Source: CAYFMH01 sp964344165 | Lineage (GTDB): Bacteria; Patescibacteriota; Gracilibacteria; UBA4473 | Assembly (NCBI GenBank): GCA_964344165.1 | Contig: CAYFMH010000060.1 | Span: forward strand, 1-10,518 | Length of the DNA stretch: 10,518 bases | Reading direction: 5' to 3' | In this document: piece after piece, positions 1 through 6,226 of the stretch | How positions within the stretch are numbered: position 1 is the stretch's first letter | Layout of the letters: each line of letters begins with the position of its first letter | Translations under genes and position numbers: made by a program | The notes under the pieces: model-generated | The model's database searches: none | What the model was told of the DNA's origin: nothing | What the model saw: only the letters and a program-made list of their open reading frames with translations

Positions 1-476
1 TCAAAGAAGTATTGAAAAACGTAGCTCCACTCACAAAGAAGAAGAAACAAGATTTAGAGTTAAAGATTCCTAAGAGATCTATTTTTCTTTTTTCCGACAA
101 AAACTTGCTCTGTCACGTTATCCAAAACCTAGTCTCTAATGCGATAAAGTATACTCCAGAAAAAGGAAAGATTGTGATAAAAATTTCTGAAAACAAAAAA
201 GAAGTTAAATTTGAAGTAAAAGATTCAGGAATTGGTATTCCAAAAAAAGACCAATCGAAAATATTTGGACGATTTTTTCGTTCAACAAATATAGAAGGCA
301 CAAAGACTGGAAGTGGTCTGGGGCTCGCCATTGCCAAAGCGATTGTAAAAAAACTAAATGGAAAACTCGGATTTTCTTCGCGAGAGGGAAAAGGATCGAC
401 TTTTTGGTTTACGATCCCAAAAAGGATAAAACGAATGAACGAAGGAGAGGATGACAATCTTTCTTTTGTGATTTGA
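1..476 (+). CDS. Sensor histidine kinase, C-terminal fragment (HATPase_c domain)
   Basis: The frame is open from the left window edge (first whole codon at base 3), so this is the C-terminal 157 residues of a longer protein. All the ATP-binding landmarks of a HisKA-type kinase are present in order: an N box (QNLVSNAIKYTP), the G1 box DSGIGIP, an F-box region (KIFGRFFR) and the G2 box GSGLGLAIAKAIV, followed by the usual terminal beta strand GSTFWFTIP. It would bind ATP and phosphorylate a conserved histidine that lies outside the window, and pass the phosphate to a response regulator. The last 18 or so residues (KRMNEGEDDNLSFVI) are a polar tail beyond the domain. The stop is TGA with TAA immediately after. 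The input signal and the partner regulator cannot be seen. No receiver domain follows, so any response regulator lies upstream or elsewhere. Confidence 0.93.
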   Translation, partial: KEVLKNVAPLTKKKKQDLELKIPKRSIFLFSDKNLLCHVIQNLVSNAIKYTPEKGKIVIKISENKKEVKFEVKDSGIGIPKKDQSKIFGRFFRSTNIEGTKTGSGLGLAIAKAIVKKLNGKLGFSSREGKGSTFWFTIPKRIKRMNEGEDDNLSFVI

Positions 477-545
477 TAAAAAAATTTCATGACTGAAAAA
501 TAAGACAAAATTCGAATCAAAAACAAACTCTTTCTAAAGGAAAAA

Positions 546-945
546 ATGCTCTCGGGAGATTAAATCACTCCAGAAGCAGAAGAAAAATGTAGGAAAGAAG
601 GAGCAGAAGCATATAGAGTAATGCGCCAAAAAGCGGGAGAGCAGGGAAAAGAGGGAGGCACAAATGCAGAAGCTACGAGGGCATTTGAATCTATTATGAG
701 TTGGGACAGCTATATAAAAAATTAGGAGATTTGATGAAGGGGGCCCCAATGCTGAAGGGAGTATTTAAGCCATTAAAAGAAATAGTCGTTAGTCGATCCG
801 CTCTTGTTCAGCGTGAAAAAACAATGTCAGGATATGTAGGTGAAAACATTGATATGGTTAAAGCTCAAAAAAGAATTGATCGACGATTGGGGGGGGGGAT
901 GATAGTAATATCGGAAAAGAACTCCCGATAAAGATCGTAGATTAA
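546..945 (+). pseudogene. Decayed small ORF of unknown family (one in-frame stop, two single-base slips)
   Basis: An ATG at 546 has an AAAGGA ribosome site 4 nt upstream, one of the few recognisable Shine-Dalgarno sequences in the window. The frame reads MLSGD, then TAA at 561-563, then stays open for 53 more codons (ITPEAEEKCRKEGAEAYRVM onwards, ending SWDSYIK) to 725. Protein-like sequence then continues in the next frame (LGDLMKGAPMLKGVFKPLKE onwards, to RRLGG), with the shift at the A6 run 716-721. A second shift at the G10 run 889-898 gives DDSNIGKELPIKIVD and a TAA at 943-945. Restoring one base at each run and reading CAA for TAA gives about 133 residues, mostly charged and helical. 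I do not recognise the family. The nonsense codon is not at a base run, which argues for real decay, whereas the two slips alone could be assembly errors. The piece 701-931 could be mistaken for an independent TTG-started gene. Confidence 0.6.
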
Positions 946-990
946 GATGTAGAACAAGATATTGCTTGTGTTATGTCTCAAAACATTGTT

Positions 991-1019
991 TTGACTTTTT
1001 ACCTTTTTTCCGCTATAAT
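991..1019 (+). promoter_or_regulatory. Sigma70-type promoter for the rnj transcript
   Basis: TTGACT (991-996) and a perfect TATAAT (1014-1019) are separated by 17 bases, the ideal spacing. The expected transcription start is about 1026. The next gene on this strand is RNase J at 1369, so the leader would be about 340 nt. This is the strongest consensus promoter in the window. It could also drive a separate small RNA from the structured region that follows. Confidence 0.78.
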
Positions 1020-1027
1020 TCCCTAGG

Positions 1028-1056
1028 TTTAATTATTTTTGATCGAAATAATTAAA
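1028..1056 (+). promoter_or_regulatory. Perfect 11-bp hairpin at the predicted 5' end of the rnj mRNA
   Basis: TTTAATTATTT (1028-1038) and AAATAATTAAA (1046-1056) are exact reverse complements around a 7-nt loop. The stem starts about two bases after the predicted transcription start. As RNA it would be a 5'-terminal stem-loop, a structure known to shield transcripts from 5'-end-dependent RNases. All stem pairs are A-U, so it is only moderately stable. As DNA it could equally be a palindromic operator just downstream of the promoter. Confidence 0.5.
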
Positions 1057-1068
1057 AAATTCTTCTTC

Positions 1069-1154
1069 AAAAGATCCTTCTCCGAAGAGTTGGGCACACA
1101 GAAGAATAATAGGCTCAAAAAGGTTTGCCAAAGAACCGAGCCAACCGATCTTTT
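1069..1154 (+). promoter_or_regulatory. Candidate structured leader element (three-way junction) upstream of rnj
   Basis: A closing stem AAAAGATC (1069-1076) pairs with GATCTTTT (1147-1154). Inside it lie a short hairpin CTTC/GAAG (1077-1080 with 1084-1087) and a longer arm GGCTC/GAGCC (1112-1116 with 1138-1142) continued by GGTT/AACC (1122-1125 with 1134-1137). An alternative pairing GTTGG/CCAAC (1089-1093 with 1141-1145) competes for bases 1141-1142, which would allow two conformations. I match it to no known riboswitch or RNA family. A TTG-started frame of 41 codons (1039-1164) also crosses the region, so coding is an alternative explanation. Folding was done by eye only. Confidence 0.35.
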
Positions 1155-1187
1155 ACAGCTTTGAAAGGGGAATTTATTTTCCAAGAA

Positions 1188-1314
1188 AATTTTTAATTTT
1201 GTAATTTTTGAATTTTATAAATAAATCTTAATTTTTAATTCTTAAAAGTAAGAAAAAATTAATAATTTAGTTTAAAAATTTAGGGTTTTAAAAATTATTT
1301 AAAAATTAAAAATT
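1188..1314 (+). repeat. A/T-only inverted repeat in the rnj leader
   Basis: AATTTTTAATTTT (1188-1200) is the exact reverse complement of AAAATTAAAAATT (1302-1314). The roughly 180 bases from 1171 to about 1350 are almost pure A/T, with many near-copies of TTTTTAATT and AAAATTAAAA, like the degenerate spacer repeats found elsewhere in this window. I see no gene in it. At this composition inverted repeats arise easily, so function is uncertain. Confidence 0.45.
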
Positions 1315-1368
1315 GGAAATTAAAAATTCTCCGTATCAAAGCCATTTATACTTTTTAATCTATAGAAG

Positions 1369-3324
1369 ATGAAAGACAAACTTTCACAGTGGTTAGCAAA
1401 CGAAGGATTTACGAGTGATAACAAAAAAAGTAGTTCTTCTAGACCAAAAACCAAACAAGGCAAAAATGTTCCAGCTAAGGCCAAAAAAATAGGAACAACT
1501 AAAAAAACGACTCCCCCTAAAAACACAAAGACGCATAGCAATGCATCTCCACAAAAATCAGAACCAAAGGGGGCACCAAAAAAATTTACCAATAATGATC
1601 CTTTTCTCCATCGACCAACCGTCGAAAAACGAGAAAAGTTTCATCCAACCAATTTTCTCCCGCCCAAAAACGTGGGGGATATTCGCGTGGTCCCACTCGG
1701 AGGGATGGAGCAGGTTGGAGAAAACATGATGTTTCTTGAATGGGGAAATGACATTGTGATCATCGATACGGGATTTTTGTTTCCTTCTCCAGAACATCTG
1801 GGGGTAGATGTATTGATCCCGGATATTTCTTATCTGATCAAAAATAAACACAAGATCCGAGGCGTGATCTACACGCATGGACATCTCGATCATATCGGAG
1901 GAGTGCCTTATATTTTACCGGAATTGGGTTATCCGCCGATGTATGCGACTCGATTGACGAAGGAGCTCATCTTTGCGCAGGGACAAGAACACGGGATCAA
2001 CGAGAAGCTAAAAATCACAGAAATCACCCCAAAATCGAAGATCAAACTGGGGAAGTTTGAGTTTGAGTTTTTTCACATCAATCATTCGATCCCGGATGGA
2101 GTGGGAATTGTGGCAAAAACGCCCTATGGATCAGTTGTTCACAGCTCTGATTTCAAATTTGATTACAATCCTTCTGACGATCAACCGATTGATCTAGGAC
2201 GAATCGCCCAGATTGGGAAAAACGGAGTCGCACTCGCGCTCGTAGACTCGACGAGCAGTATGAAATCTGGTCATACGCTCTCCGAGTCTGTAATCGAAGA
2301 AACCCTCGAAAAAATCGTCTGCCAGGCCCGAGGACGGCTTATCATGGCTACTTTTGCCTCCAATATTGGTCGAATCTCAAAAATTATCGAAGCGGCAGAG
2401 CGATGTGGTAGGACGGTTTTTCTCTCTGGGAGATCCATGGAACGAAACGTGGCCATTGCCAAAAAACTCAACTATCTCCGATGTCGTGAGAATTCTGTGC
2501 AAAGAATGGGACCTGCGGCAGATAAGATGGCTCCCGATAAAGTTCTCATCCTCTCTACCGGCTCTCAGGGAGAAGAGCTTGCTGCGCTGACGCGGATGGC
2601 AGCGGGAACTCACGCAAAGATAAAGTTAACTGAAAACGACACTGTGGTGTTTTCTTCTTCACCTATCCCAGGGAATGAGATGGCTATCGTGTCGGTACTC
2701 AATAATCTCGCCGAAGTGGGGGTCAAAATGATCGATTATAAGCAGATGGACATCCACGTCTCCGGACATGCACATGCCGATGAGTGTAAATTGATGACAT
2801 CGCTGCTCAACCCTAAGTATTTTGCCCCGATCCATGGAGAAGGATTTATGCGGCATGCGCATCGGGATCTAATTGTGGAGAATCTACAGATAAAAAAAGA
2901 AAGAACTTTTATCATGCAAAATGGACAGGGAGTGACCCTCAATGCAAAAGGCGCTCGACTCATGCAGGACAAAGAGCGAGTAGCCGGCAGTGAAACACTC
3001 ATCGAACTCGGAGAAAAGGTCCATGATCAGGTTCTCGAAGATCGGAAGTTTATGGCCGAAAATGGGATCATTCTCGTTAATTTACAATTACAAAAAGGAA
3101 AAATCAAAAAGCTCGATATTCGAGCACGAGGATTTCTCTACATGAACATGGAGCATGAGATCTTTAAATTGCTCGAAAAAGAAGTCCGACACAGTTTCGA
3201 AAGAAACTATGATCCAGCTCGACCGATTAAGGTCCTCGAGAAGCCGATCAAGATTGCCGTGCAAAAATTTATATTGCAAAAGACAAAGAAAGAACCGGTT
3301 GTGGAGATTGTGGTGAATGAGTAA
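1369..3324 (+). CDS. rnj: Ribonuclease J (metallo-beta-lactamase / beta-CASP RNase)
   Basis: This is a 651-residue cytoplasmic 5'-to-3' exo- and endonuclease of mRNA decay and rRNA maturation. Residues 1-100 form a Lys/Ser/Pro-rich, probably disordered, basic extension longer than in Bacillus RNase J. The metallo-beta-lactamase core follows: HGHLDHIGG at 170-178 (zinc ligands His170, His172, Asp174, His175), His239 in HINHSIPDG and Asp261 in SSDFKFD. The beta-CASP domain runs to about 450 and includes STGSQGE (396-402). Then come SGHAHADE (465-472) and the late zinc histidine in PIHGE (His489). The C-terminal domain (about 550-651) is present, so the protein is full length. The family usually has HGHEDH; here Leu replaces Glu at the non-ligand position. 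The ATG follows an out-of-frame AT-rich leader and has no proper ribosome site (GAAG abuts it). The conserved core begins at about residue 104, so the exact start within the extension is less certain. It is probably transcribed from the promoter at 991-1019. Confidence 0.96.
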   Translation: MKDKLSQWLANEGFTSDNKKSSSSRPKTKQGKNVPAKAKKIGTTKKTTPPKNTKTHSNASPQKSEPKGAPKKFTNNDPFLHRPTVEKREKFHPTNFLPPKNVGDIRVVPLGGMEQVGENMMFLEWGNDIVIIDTGFLFPSPEHLGVDVLIPDISYLIKNKHKIRGVIYTHGHLDHIGGVPYILPELGYPPMYATRLTKELIFAQGQEHGINEKLKITEITPKSKIKLGKFEFEFFHINHSIPDGVGIVAKTPYGSVVHSSDFKFDYNPSDDQPIDLGRIAQIGKNGVALALVDSTSSMKSGHTLSESVIEETLEKIVCQARGRLIMATFASNIGRISKIIEAAERCGRTVFLSGRSMERNVAIAKKLNYLRCRENSVQRMGPAADKMAPDKVLILSTGSQGEELAALTRMAAGTHAKIKLTENDTVVFSSSPIPGNEMAIVSVLNNLAEVGVKMIDYKQMDIHVSGHAHADECKLMTSLLNPKYFAPIHGEGFMRHAHRDLIVENLQIKKERTFIMQNGQGVTLNAKGARLMQDKERVAGSETLIELGEKVHDQVLEDRKFMAENGIILVNLQLQKGKIKKLDIRARGFLYMNMEHEIFKLLEKEVRHSFERNYDPARPIKVLEKPIKIAVQKFILQKTKKEPVVEIVVNE

Positions 3325-3560
3325 AAAAAGTAGAAGCCGTCATCCCGCCTCTCCTACGACCTGTCTGTCGAATCCTCCCGAGTACTCGAGATCAGCAGAA
3401 GAAGGGAATATCTGAATATTCCTCAAAGAAATGAAGGGGGGAATGATGTAGACTTTTTATAACCGCTGGAGATGTTTATATTTCTGCAAATGGGCCAGAA
3501 ATTAAGCCGATTTTTGAGTCTTCGCATTTAGAGCGGCTTTTTTCGAAGCTCTCCCGATAA
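3317..3560 (+). pseudogene. Broken small ORF overlapping the rnj stop (two single-base slips)
   Basis: An ATG at 3317 lies inside the last codons of rnj (ATGAGTAA overlap), the arrangement expected of a translationally coupled downstream gene. It reads MSKKSRSRHPASPTTC and onwards to a TGA at 3413-3415. Protein-like sequence continues one frame over (EYLNIPQRNEGGNDVDF) to a TAA at 3460-3462, and then in the third frame (ITAGDVYISANGPEIKPIF onwards) to TAA at 3558-3560. Both shifts need a single restored base, one in the GGG at 3404-3406 and one in the T5 run at 3454-3458. The composite is about 81 residues with no internal stop. I recognise no family. It may be a pseudogene, a gene damaged by assembly error, or, less likely, chance open stretches. 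The spacer between rnj and rfbD contains nothing else except the terminator. Confidence 0.45.
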
Positions 3561-3593
3561 AAATTAGGCTTCCCGATTCATCAGGATAAAGCC
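3559..3593 (-). terminator. Rho-independent terminator of rfbD
   Basis: On the minus strand, starting 9 nt after the rfbD stop, GGCTT (3593-3589) pairs with AAGCC (3571-3567). An inner CCTG/CGGG stem lies between them, and the hairpin is followed by TAATTTTTATC with a T5 run at 3563-3559. Position and orientation fit termination of the Fur-rfbD transcript. There is no T-run on the other side, so it should act only on minus-strand transcription. Confidence 0.62.
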
Positions 3594-3601
3594 ATACAAA
3601 A

Positions 3602-4459
3602 TTAATCCCATAGAATGTTTTGTTTGGAAGTGTGATAAATTACTAGAAAATCATCTCCCGCCTCTCGCCAATCTCGCATATTTTTATCAATTTTCGTATT
3701 TTTAAGCACTGAATTTTGAGGTCTTTTGGCTGGAGCATCCCAGTCTGCCGCATTAATTTTTTTGATTTCGCCATTCCAGTTGGTTTTATCCAAAAAGTAC
3801 TCGGCAAATTCTGCCCAACTGACGGGATCACCGGTGTTTTGCAAATGGTAGTGGCCGGAGGAAGGAGTATTTTTGACGAAGTTTTCTACTACAAATTTGG
3901 CCAGATCTAGCGCGTAGGTCGGGCGACCGATTTGGTCATGGATGATTTGTAATTCGTTGTGAGTTTCGGCCAAGTTGAGGATGGTTGAGACGAAATTTTT
4001 CTTCCCCGGGCCAAAGATCCAACTGGTCCGGATATTCCAGTAATTGACACCAGAATTTTCGAGTAGTTCTTCGGCTTGAGCTTTTGTTTTTCCATAAAAG
4101 TTTAGTGGATTCCGCTGAGTTTTTTCGGGGATTTCTGTGCCGTGTGGATGGTGGTCGAAGACGTAGTCGGTTGAGAAGTGGATGATGGGGATTTGAGATT
4201 TCAAAAGGTTGTCCAGGGCATGGACGTTTATTTTTTCACACATTTTCATTTCTCTTTCGGCTTGATCGACGGCAGTGTAGGCGCCACAGTGGATGATTTG
4301 ATTCGGCTTATTTGTACTTAAAAAATCTTGGACCGCTTCAAAATCCAGCAGATCTAGTTCATCGCGACCTGGTGCGAGTAAATCTACATTCTCTTGTTTC
4401 AGAACTTTAAGAAATTCAGAGCCCAGCAGGCCGGTTTTGCCCAGAAGGAGGACTTTCAT
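3602..4459 (-). CDS. rfbD: dTDP-4-dehydrorhamnose reductase
   Basis: This 285-residue cytoplasmic short-chain dehydrogenase performs the last step of dTDP-L-rhamnose synthesis, the NAD(P)H reduction of dTDP-6-deoxy-L-lyxo-4-hexulose. It starts with the Rossmann loop GKTGLLG (7-13). The RfbD/RmlD hallmarks follow: AVDQAE (63-68), STDYVFD (96-102), the catalytic pair Tyr122 and Lys126 in YGKTK, and RTSWIFG (144-150). Length and ends fit the family, so it is complete. The usual partners rfbA, rfbB and rfbC are not in the window. It lies 36 nt downstream of the Fur-family gene on the same strand and is probably co-transcribed with it, an unusual pairing that could be accidental. The ATG has GAGG only one base upstream, too close to be a normal ribosome site. 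A terminator lies just past its TAA stop. Confidence 0.93.
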   Translation of the reverse strand: MKVLLLGKTGLLGSEFLKVLKQENVDLLAPGRDELDLLDFEAVQDFLSTNKPNQIIHCGAYTAVDQAEREMKMCEKINVHALDNLLKSQIPIIHFSTDYVFDHHPHGTEIPEKTQRNPLNFYGKTKAQAEELLENSGVNYWNIRTSWIFGPGKKNFVSTILNLAETHNELQIIHDQIGRPTYALDLAKFVVENFVKNTPSSGHYHLQNTGDPVSWAEFAEYFLDKTNWNGEIKKINAADWDAPAKRPQNSVLKNTKIDKNMRDWREAGDDFLVIYHTSKQNILWD

Positions 4460-4495
4460 GCCTCAAAAGTAGTAGATTCAATAAAAAAAGGCAAT

Positions 4496-4900
4496 TTATG
4501 AACACTCTAGGCAATGCCCGCGAAAGGAAAGATCAACTTCTTTGAGTGCGAAGCCTTTTTCTTGCGTGAGTTGTTGTCCGATCGAGTCTCGGTAGTCGAG
4601 GAAGATTTCTTCGGCATTGCCACACTTATCACAAATCAGGAAGTGATGATCATCCGTGTTGGCCGGGTTGGCACAGAGGATCCATTGTCCCTGATGTTCG
4701 TGAACCAGATCGATGTCAGAAAGTCTTTTTAAAATTCGATAGACGGTCGCGAGATCTAAATCTGATAGTTTTTTTTGGATTTCAGCGACCGAGAGGAAAT
4801 TATTTACCTCTTCAAAAAGTTGAACGACATTTCGGACCCCTTTGGTACAACGCCAATTTTTGGCTTCAAATTTTTTTGTTACGTAGTCAAGATACTGCAT
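4496..4900 (-). CDS. Fur-family metal-dependent transcriptional regulator
   Basis: This is a 134-residue protein of normal Fur length. The N-terminal winged helix contains the family's recognition-helix signature (DLATVYRILKRL, 49-60). The dimerisation half carries DDHHFLICDKCG (83-94) and ends FRGHCLEC. The paired CxxC motifs (Cys90/Cys93 and Cys130/Cys133) are the four-cysteine structural zinc site, and His85, His86 and nearby acidic residues would contribute to the regulatory metal site. The sequence alone does not decide between Fur (iron), Zur (zinc), PerR (peroxide) and Nur (nickel), so no symbol is given. The ATG is the only good start; no ribosome site is visible (the bases before it are nearly all A/T). 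Two TGCAA-N5-TTGCA dyads lie 69-138 nt upstream, so autoregulation is likely. The rfbD gene follows on the same strand. Confidence 0.9.
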   Translation of the reverse strand: MQYLDYVTKKFEAKNWRCTKGVRNVVQLFEEVNNFLSVAEIQKKLSDLDLATVYRILKRLSDIDLVHEHQGQWILCANPANTDDHHFLICDKCGNAEEIFLDYRDSIGQQLTQEKGFALKEVDLSFRGHCLECS

Positions 4901-4968
4901 TTTTTTATCAGATTATTTTGAACCATTTTATGAAGAAGAAAATGGAAATCAAATGTTTTTATTTTGTT

Positions 4969-4985
4969 TTGCAAGGATATTGCAA
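4969..4985 (-). promoter_or_regulatory. Operator-like dyad 1 (TTGCAA-N5-TTGCAA) upstream of the Fur-family gene
   Basis: TTGCAA-GGATA-TTGCAA is a direct repeat that is also a palindrome, because TTGCAA is self-complementary. With flanking bases the arms extend to TTTTGCAA (4967-4974) and TTGCAAAA (4980-4987). It lies about 69 nt upstream of the ATG at 4900. From memory, it matches the Nur-box consensus tTGCaa-N5-ttGCAA described for the Streptomyces nickel regulator, itself a Fur-family protein. The binding protein is inferred to be the neighbouring regulator. Confidence 0.55.
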
Positions 4986-5023
4986 AAACTTCTTAACTCT
5001 TTGTAGGATTGAGTTGTGATTAA

Positions 5024-5038
5024 TGCAAAATATTTGCA
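5024..5038 (-). promoter_or_regulatory. Operator-like dyad 2 (TGCAA-N5-TTGCA) upstream of the Fur-family gene
   Basis: TGCAA-AATAT-TTGCA repeats the core and the 5-nt spacing of the first dyad, 54 bp further upstream (centre to centre). It lies in the spacer between the Fur-family gene and the stop of the thioredoxin-CcdA gene. On the minus strand it overlaps a possible -35 (TTGCAT, then 17 nt to TACAAA), so a repressor here could block the regulator's own promoter. That promoter is weak and uncertain. Confidence 0.48.
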
Positions 5039-5040
5039 AA

Positions 5041-6216
5041 TTAGGTCGTGAGGGTGGTCAAAATCGCTGGCTTAATCAACAAAATAGCTCCCAAGATGAG
5101 AAGTACAATTCCTCCGACAAAATGAGAAACTCGGACGATCTTCGGAGAAAAGACGGTGAGCGAGAGCGTCCACATCGCGATACAAAAAACAATGATATCA
5201 TCGAGCATGTAGGCCATGGTGTAGATGAAGATGGCGACGAGATTTTCAATCAGTGAAGTTTGCAGTGATATGAGGGTAGCCGTAAACGTGGTCGGAATTG
5301 CAAAAGAACAGAGCAGTTCGACGGCGTTGACTGAAAAAGCCAAACCAATAATCCCCAAGAGGACCATTATAAAGTTTTCTCGATTCAGTACTTCTGACAT
5401 TTTGAGATGAAATCTTTTTTTGCTGTCGGCATCTCGAACTTCACATTCGATCTGGGCCTTGCGTGCGCTCCAGATGGAGAGTCCTCCGGCTCCTAGAGCG
5501 AGGATCCCCACCGCACGAAATATCCACTCCATGAAGGCAGTGGTCGCGAGGAAGGTAGAAATCTGGGAAAACCCAAAAAGGTAAGCCAGAAGGGCACCAG
5601 CATAGATGATCCCCGAAGATCCGATGAAGACGCCTCCGATGAGCCACATTTTTTTCCGATCATCCATGGTGAGGAGAAATCCGATCAGGATCAGGAGTGT
5701 CCACATGGCACAGGGATTGAACCCATCGACGATCCCGAGGATGAAGCTCATCACGGGCCAGGAGTATTCCAGATATTTTTTCCATCCATTTGGTTCTTTT
5801 TTTATTTCCTCTATTTTTTCTCCATTGTCTTTTGGGGGCCCGAGAGATTTTTCGATCGCGCTGAGGATGGCTTTTTTATCGAATCCCACGATTACGGTAT
5901 CTTCAAAAATATTGGTGGGGACCCCCGTCGGTTTCATGTTAAATTCAGCCATTCTTTCGGCCCAGAGTTTTCGATTCTCCGCATCGTGCCAGACTTCAAA
6001 CTCTTTAATTTCCAGTGCTGGATACATTTTTTTGAGTTCCGGAAACCATTTTTTTTCCTCATGACAGTGGGGACATTCCGCTCCGTGAAAAAATTCTAGA
6101 ACCGGGAGTTGCTGAGCTTGTACTTCTGATTGCGTGTCAAAAAAAGAAGGGCTCCCAATAAGGCTTATTCCACTCAATGTAAAAAATAACCCGATGCCGA
6201 AGAAAACTTTTTTCAT
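5041..6216 (-). CDS. Secreted thioredoxin-like domain fused to a CcdA/DsbD-type membrane electron carrier
   Basis: The protein has 391 residues from the ATG at 6216. An upstream TTG at 6255 would add 13 unlikely residues before the signal sequence. Residues 1-36 are a signal peptide or anchor (MKKVFFGIGLFFTLSG onwards, then a VQAQ cleavage-like site). Residues 37-125 form a thioredoxin/glutaredoxin fold with active site CPHC (48-51) and a cis-proline in TGVPT (Pro100), facing the outside. After a charged linker there are about six membrane segments with cysteines placed as in CcdA/DsbD: Cys169 in GFNPCAMW and Cys303 in VELLCSFAIP. The likely role is to pass reducing power from cytoplasmic thioredoxin through the membrane pair to the exported CPHC domain, for disulfide reduction or isomerisation outside the cell. 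The cysteine placement is seen; the electron direction is inferred. It is divergent from ftsE. Good -35/-10 elements place the transcript start only a few bases before this ATG. Confidence 0.87.
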   Translation of the reverse strand: MKKVFFGIGLFFTLSGISLIGSPSFFDTQSEVQAQQLPVLEFFHGAECPHCHEEKKWFPELKKMYPALEIKEFEVWHDAENRKLWAERMAEFNMKPTGVPTNIFEDTVIVGFDKKAILSAIEKSLGPPKDNGEKIEEIKKEPNGWKKYLEYSWPVMSFILGIVDGFNPCAMWTLLILIGFLLTMDDRKKMWLIGGVFIGSSGIIYAGALLAYLFGFSQISTFLATTAFMEWIFRAVGILALGAGGLSIWSARKAQIECEVRDADSKKRFHLKMSEVLNRENFIMVLLGIIGLAFSVNAVELLCSFAIPTTFTATLISLQTSLIENLVAIFIYTMAYMLDDIIVFCIAMWTLSLTVFSPKIVRVSHFVGGIVLLILGAILLIKPAILTTLTT

Positions 6217-6226
6217 TCTGGCCGCG

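Noticed and set aside
113..526. 137-codon open frame on the minus strand opposite the histidine kinase.
   Set aside because: It is antisense to the kinase ATP-binding domain, with no motif or ribosome site.
662..672. A third AAATGCAGAAG copy away from ftsE.
   Set aside because: It reads as part of the decayed coding frame (TNAEA), so it is probably coincidence.
1039..1164. TTG-started 41-codon frame (LIEIIKKFFFKRSFSEELG onwards) in the rnj leader.
   Set aside because: No ribosome site, a weak start and overlap with the paired element. It is kept only as a rival explanation in the findings.
3504..3543. Hairpin AAGCCG/CGGCTT followed by six T's as a terminator for rnj.
   Set aside because: The loop is 24 nt and the sequence lies inside the protein-like frame of the broken gene 3317-3560. 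It could act as a weak terminator but is not supported enough to list.
922..3562. CTCCCGATAAAG at 922 and 2531, with a near-copy at 3551.
   Set aside because: One copy is ordinary rnj coding sequence, and a few shared 12-mers are expected by chance in 10 kb.
5606..6064. 152-codon open frame on the plus strand opposite the thioredoxin-CcdA gene.
   Set aside because: It is antisense to a well-supported gene, has no recognisable domain, and its composition mirrors the real frame.
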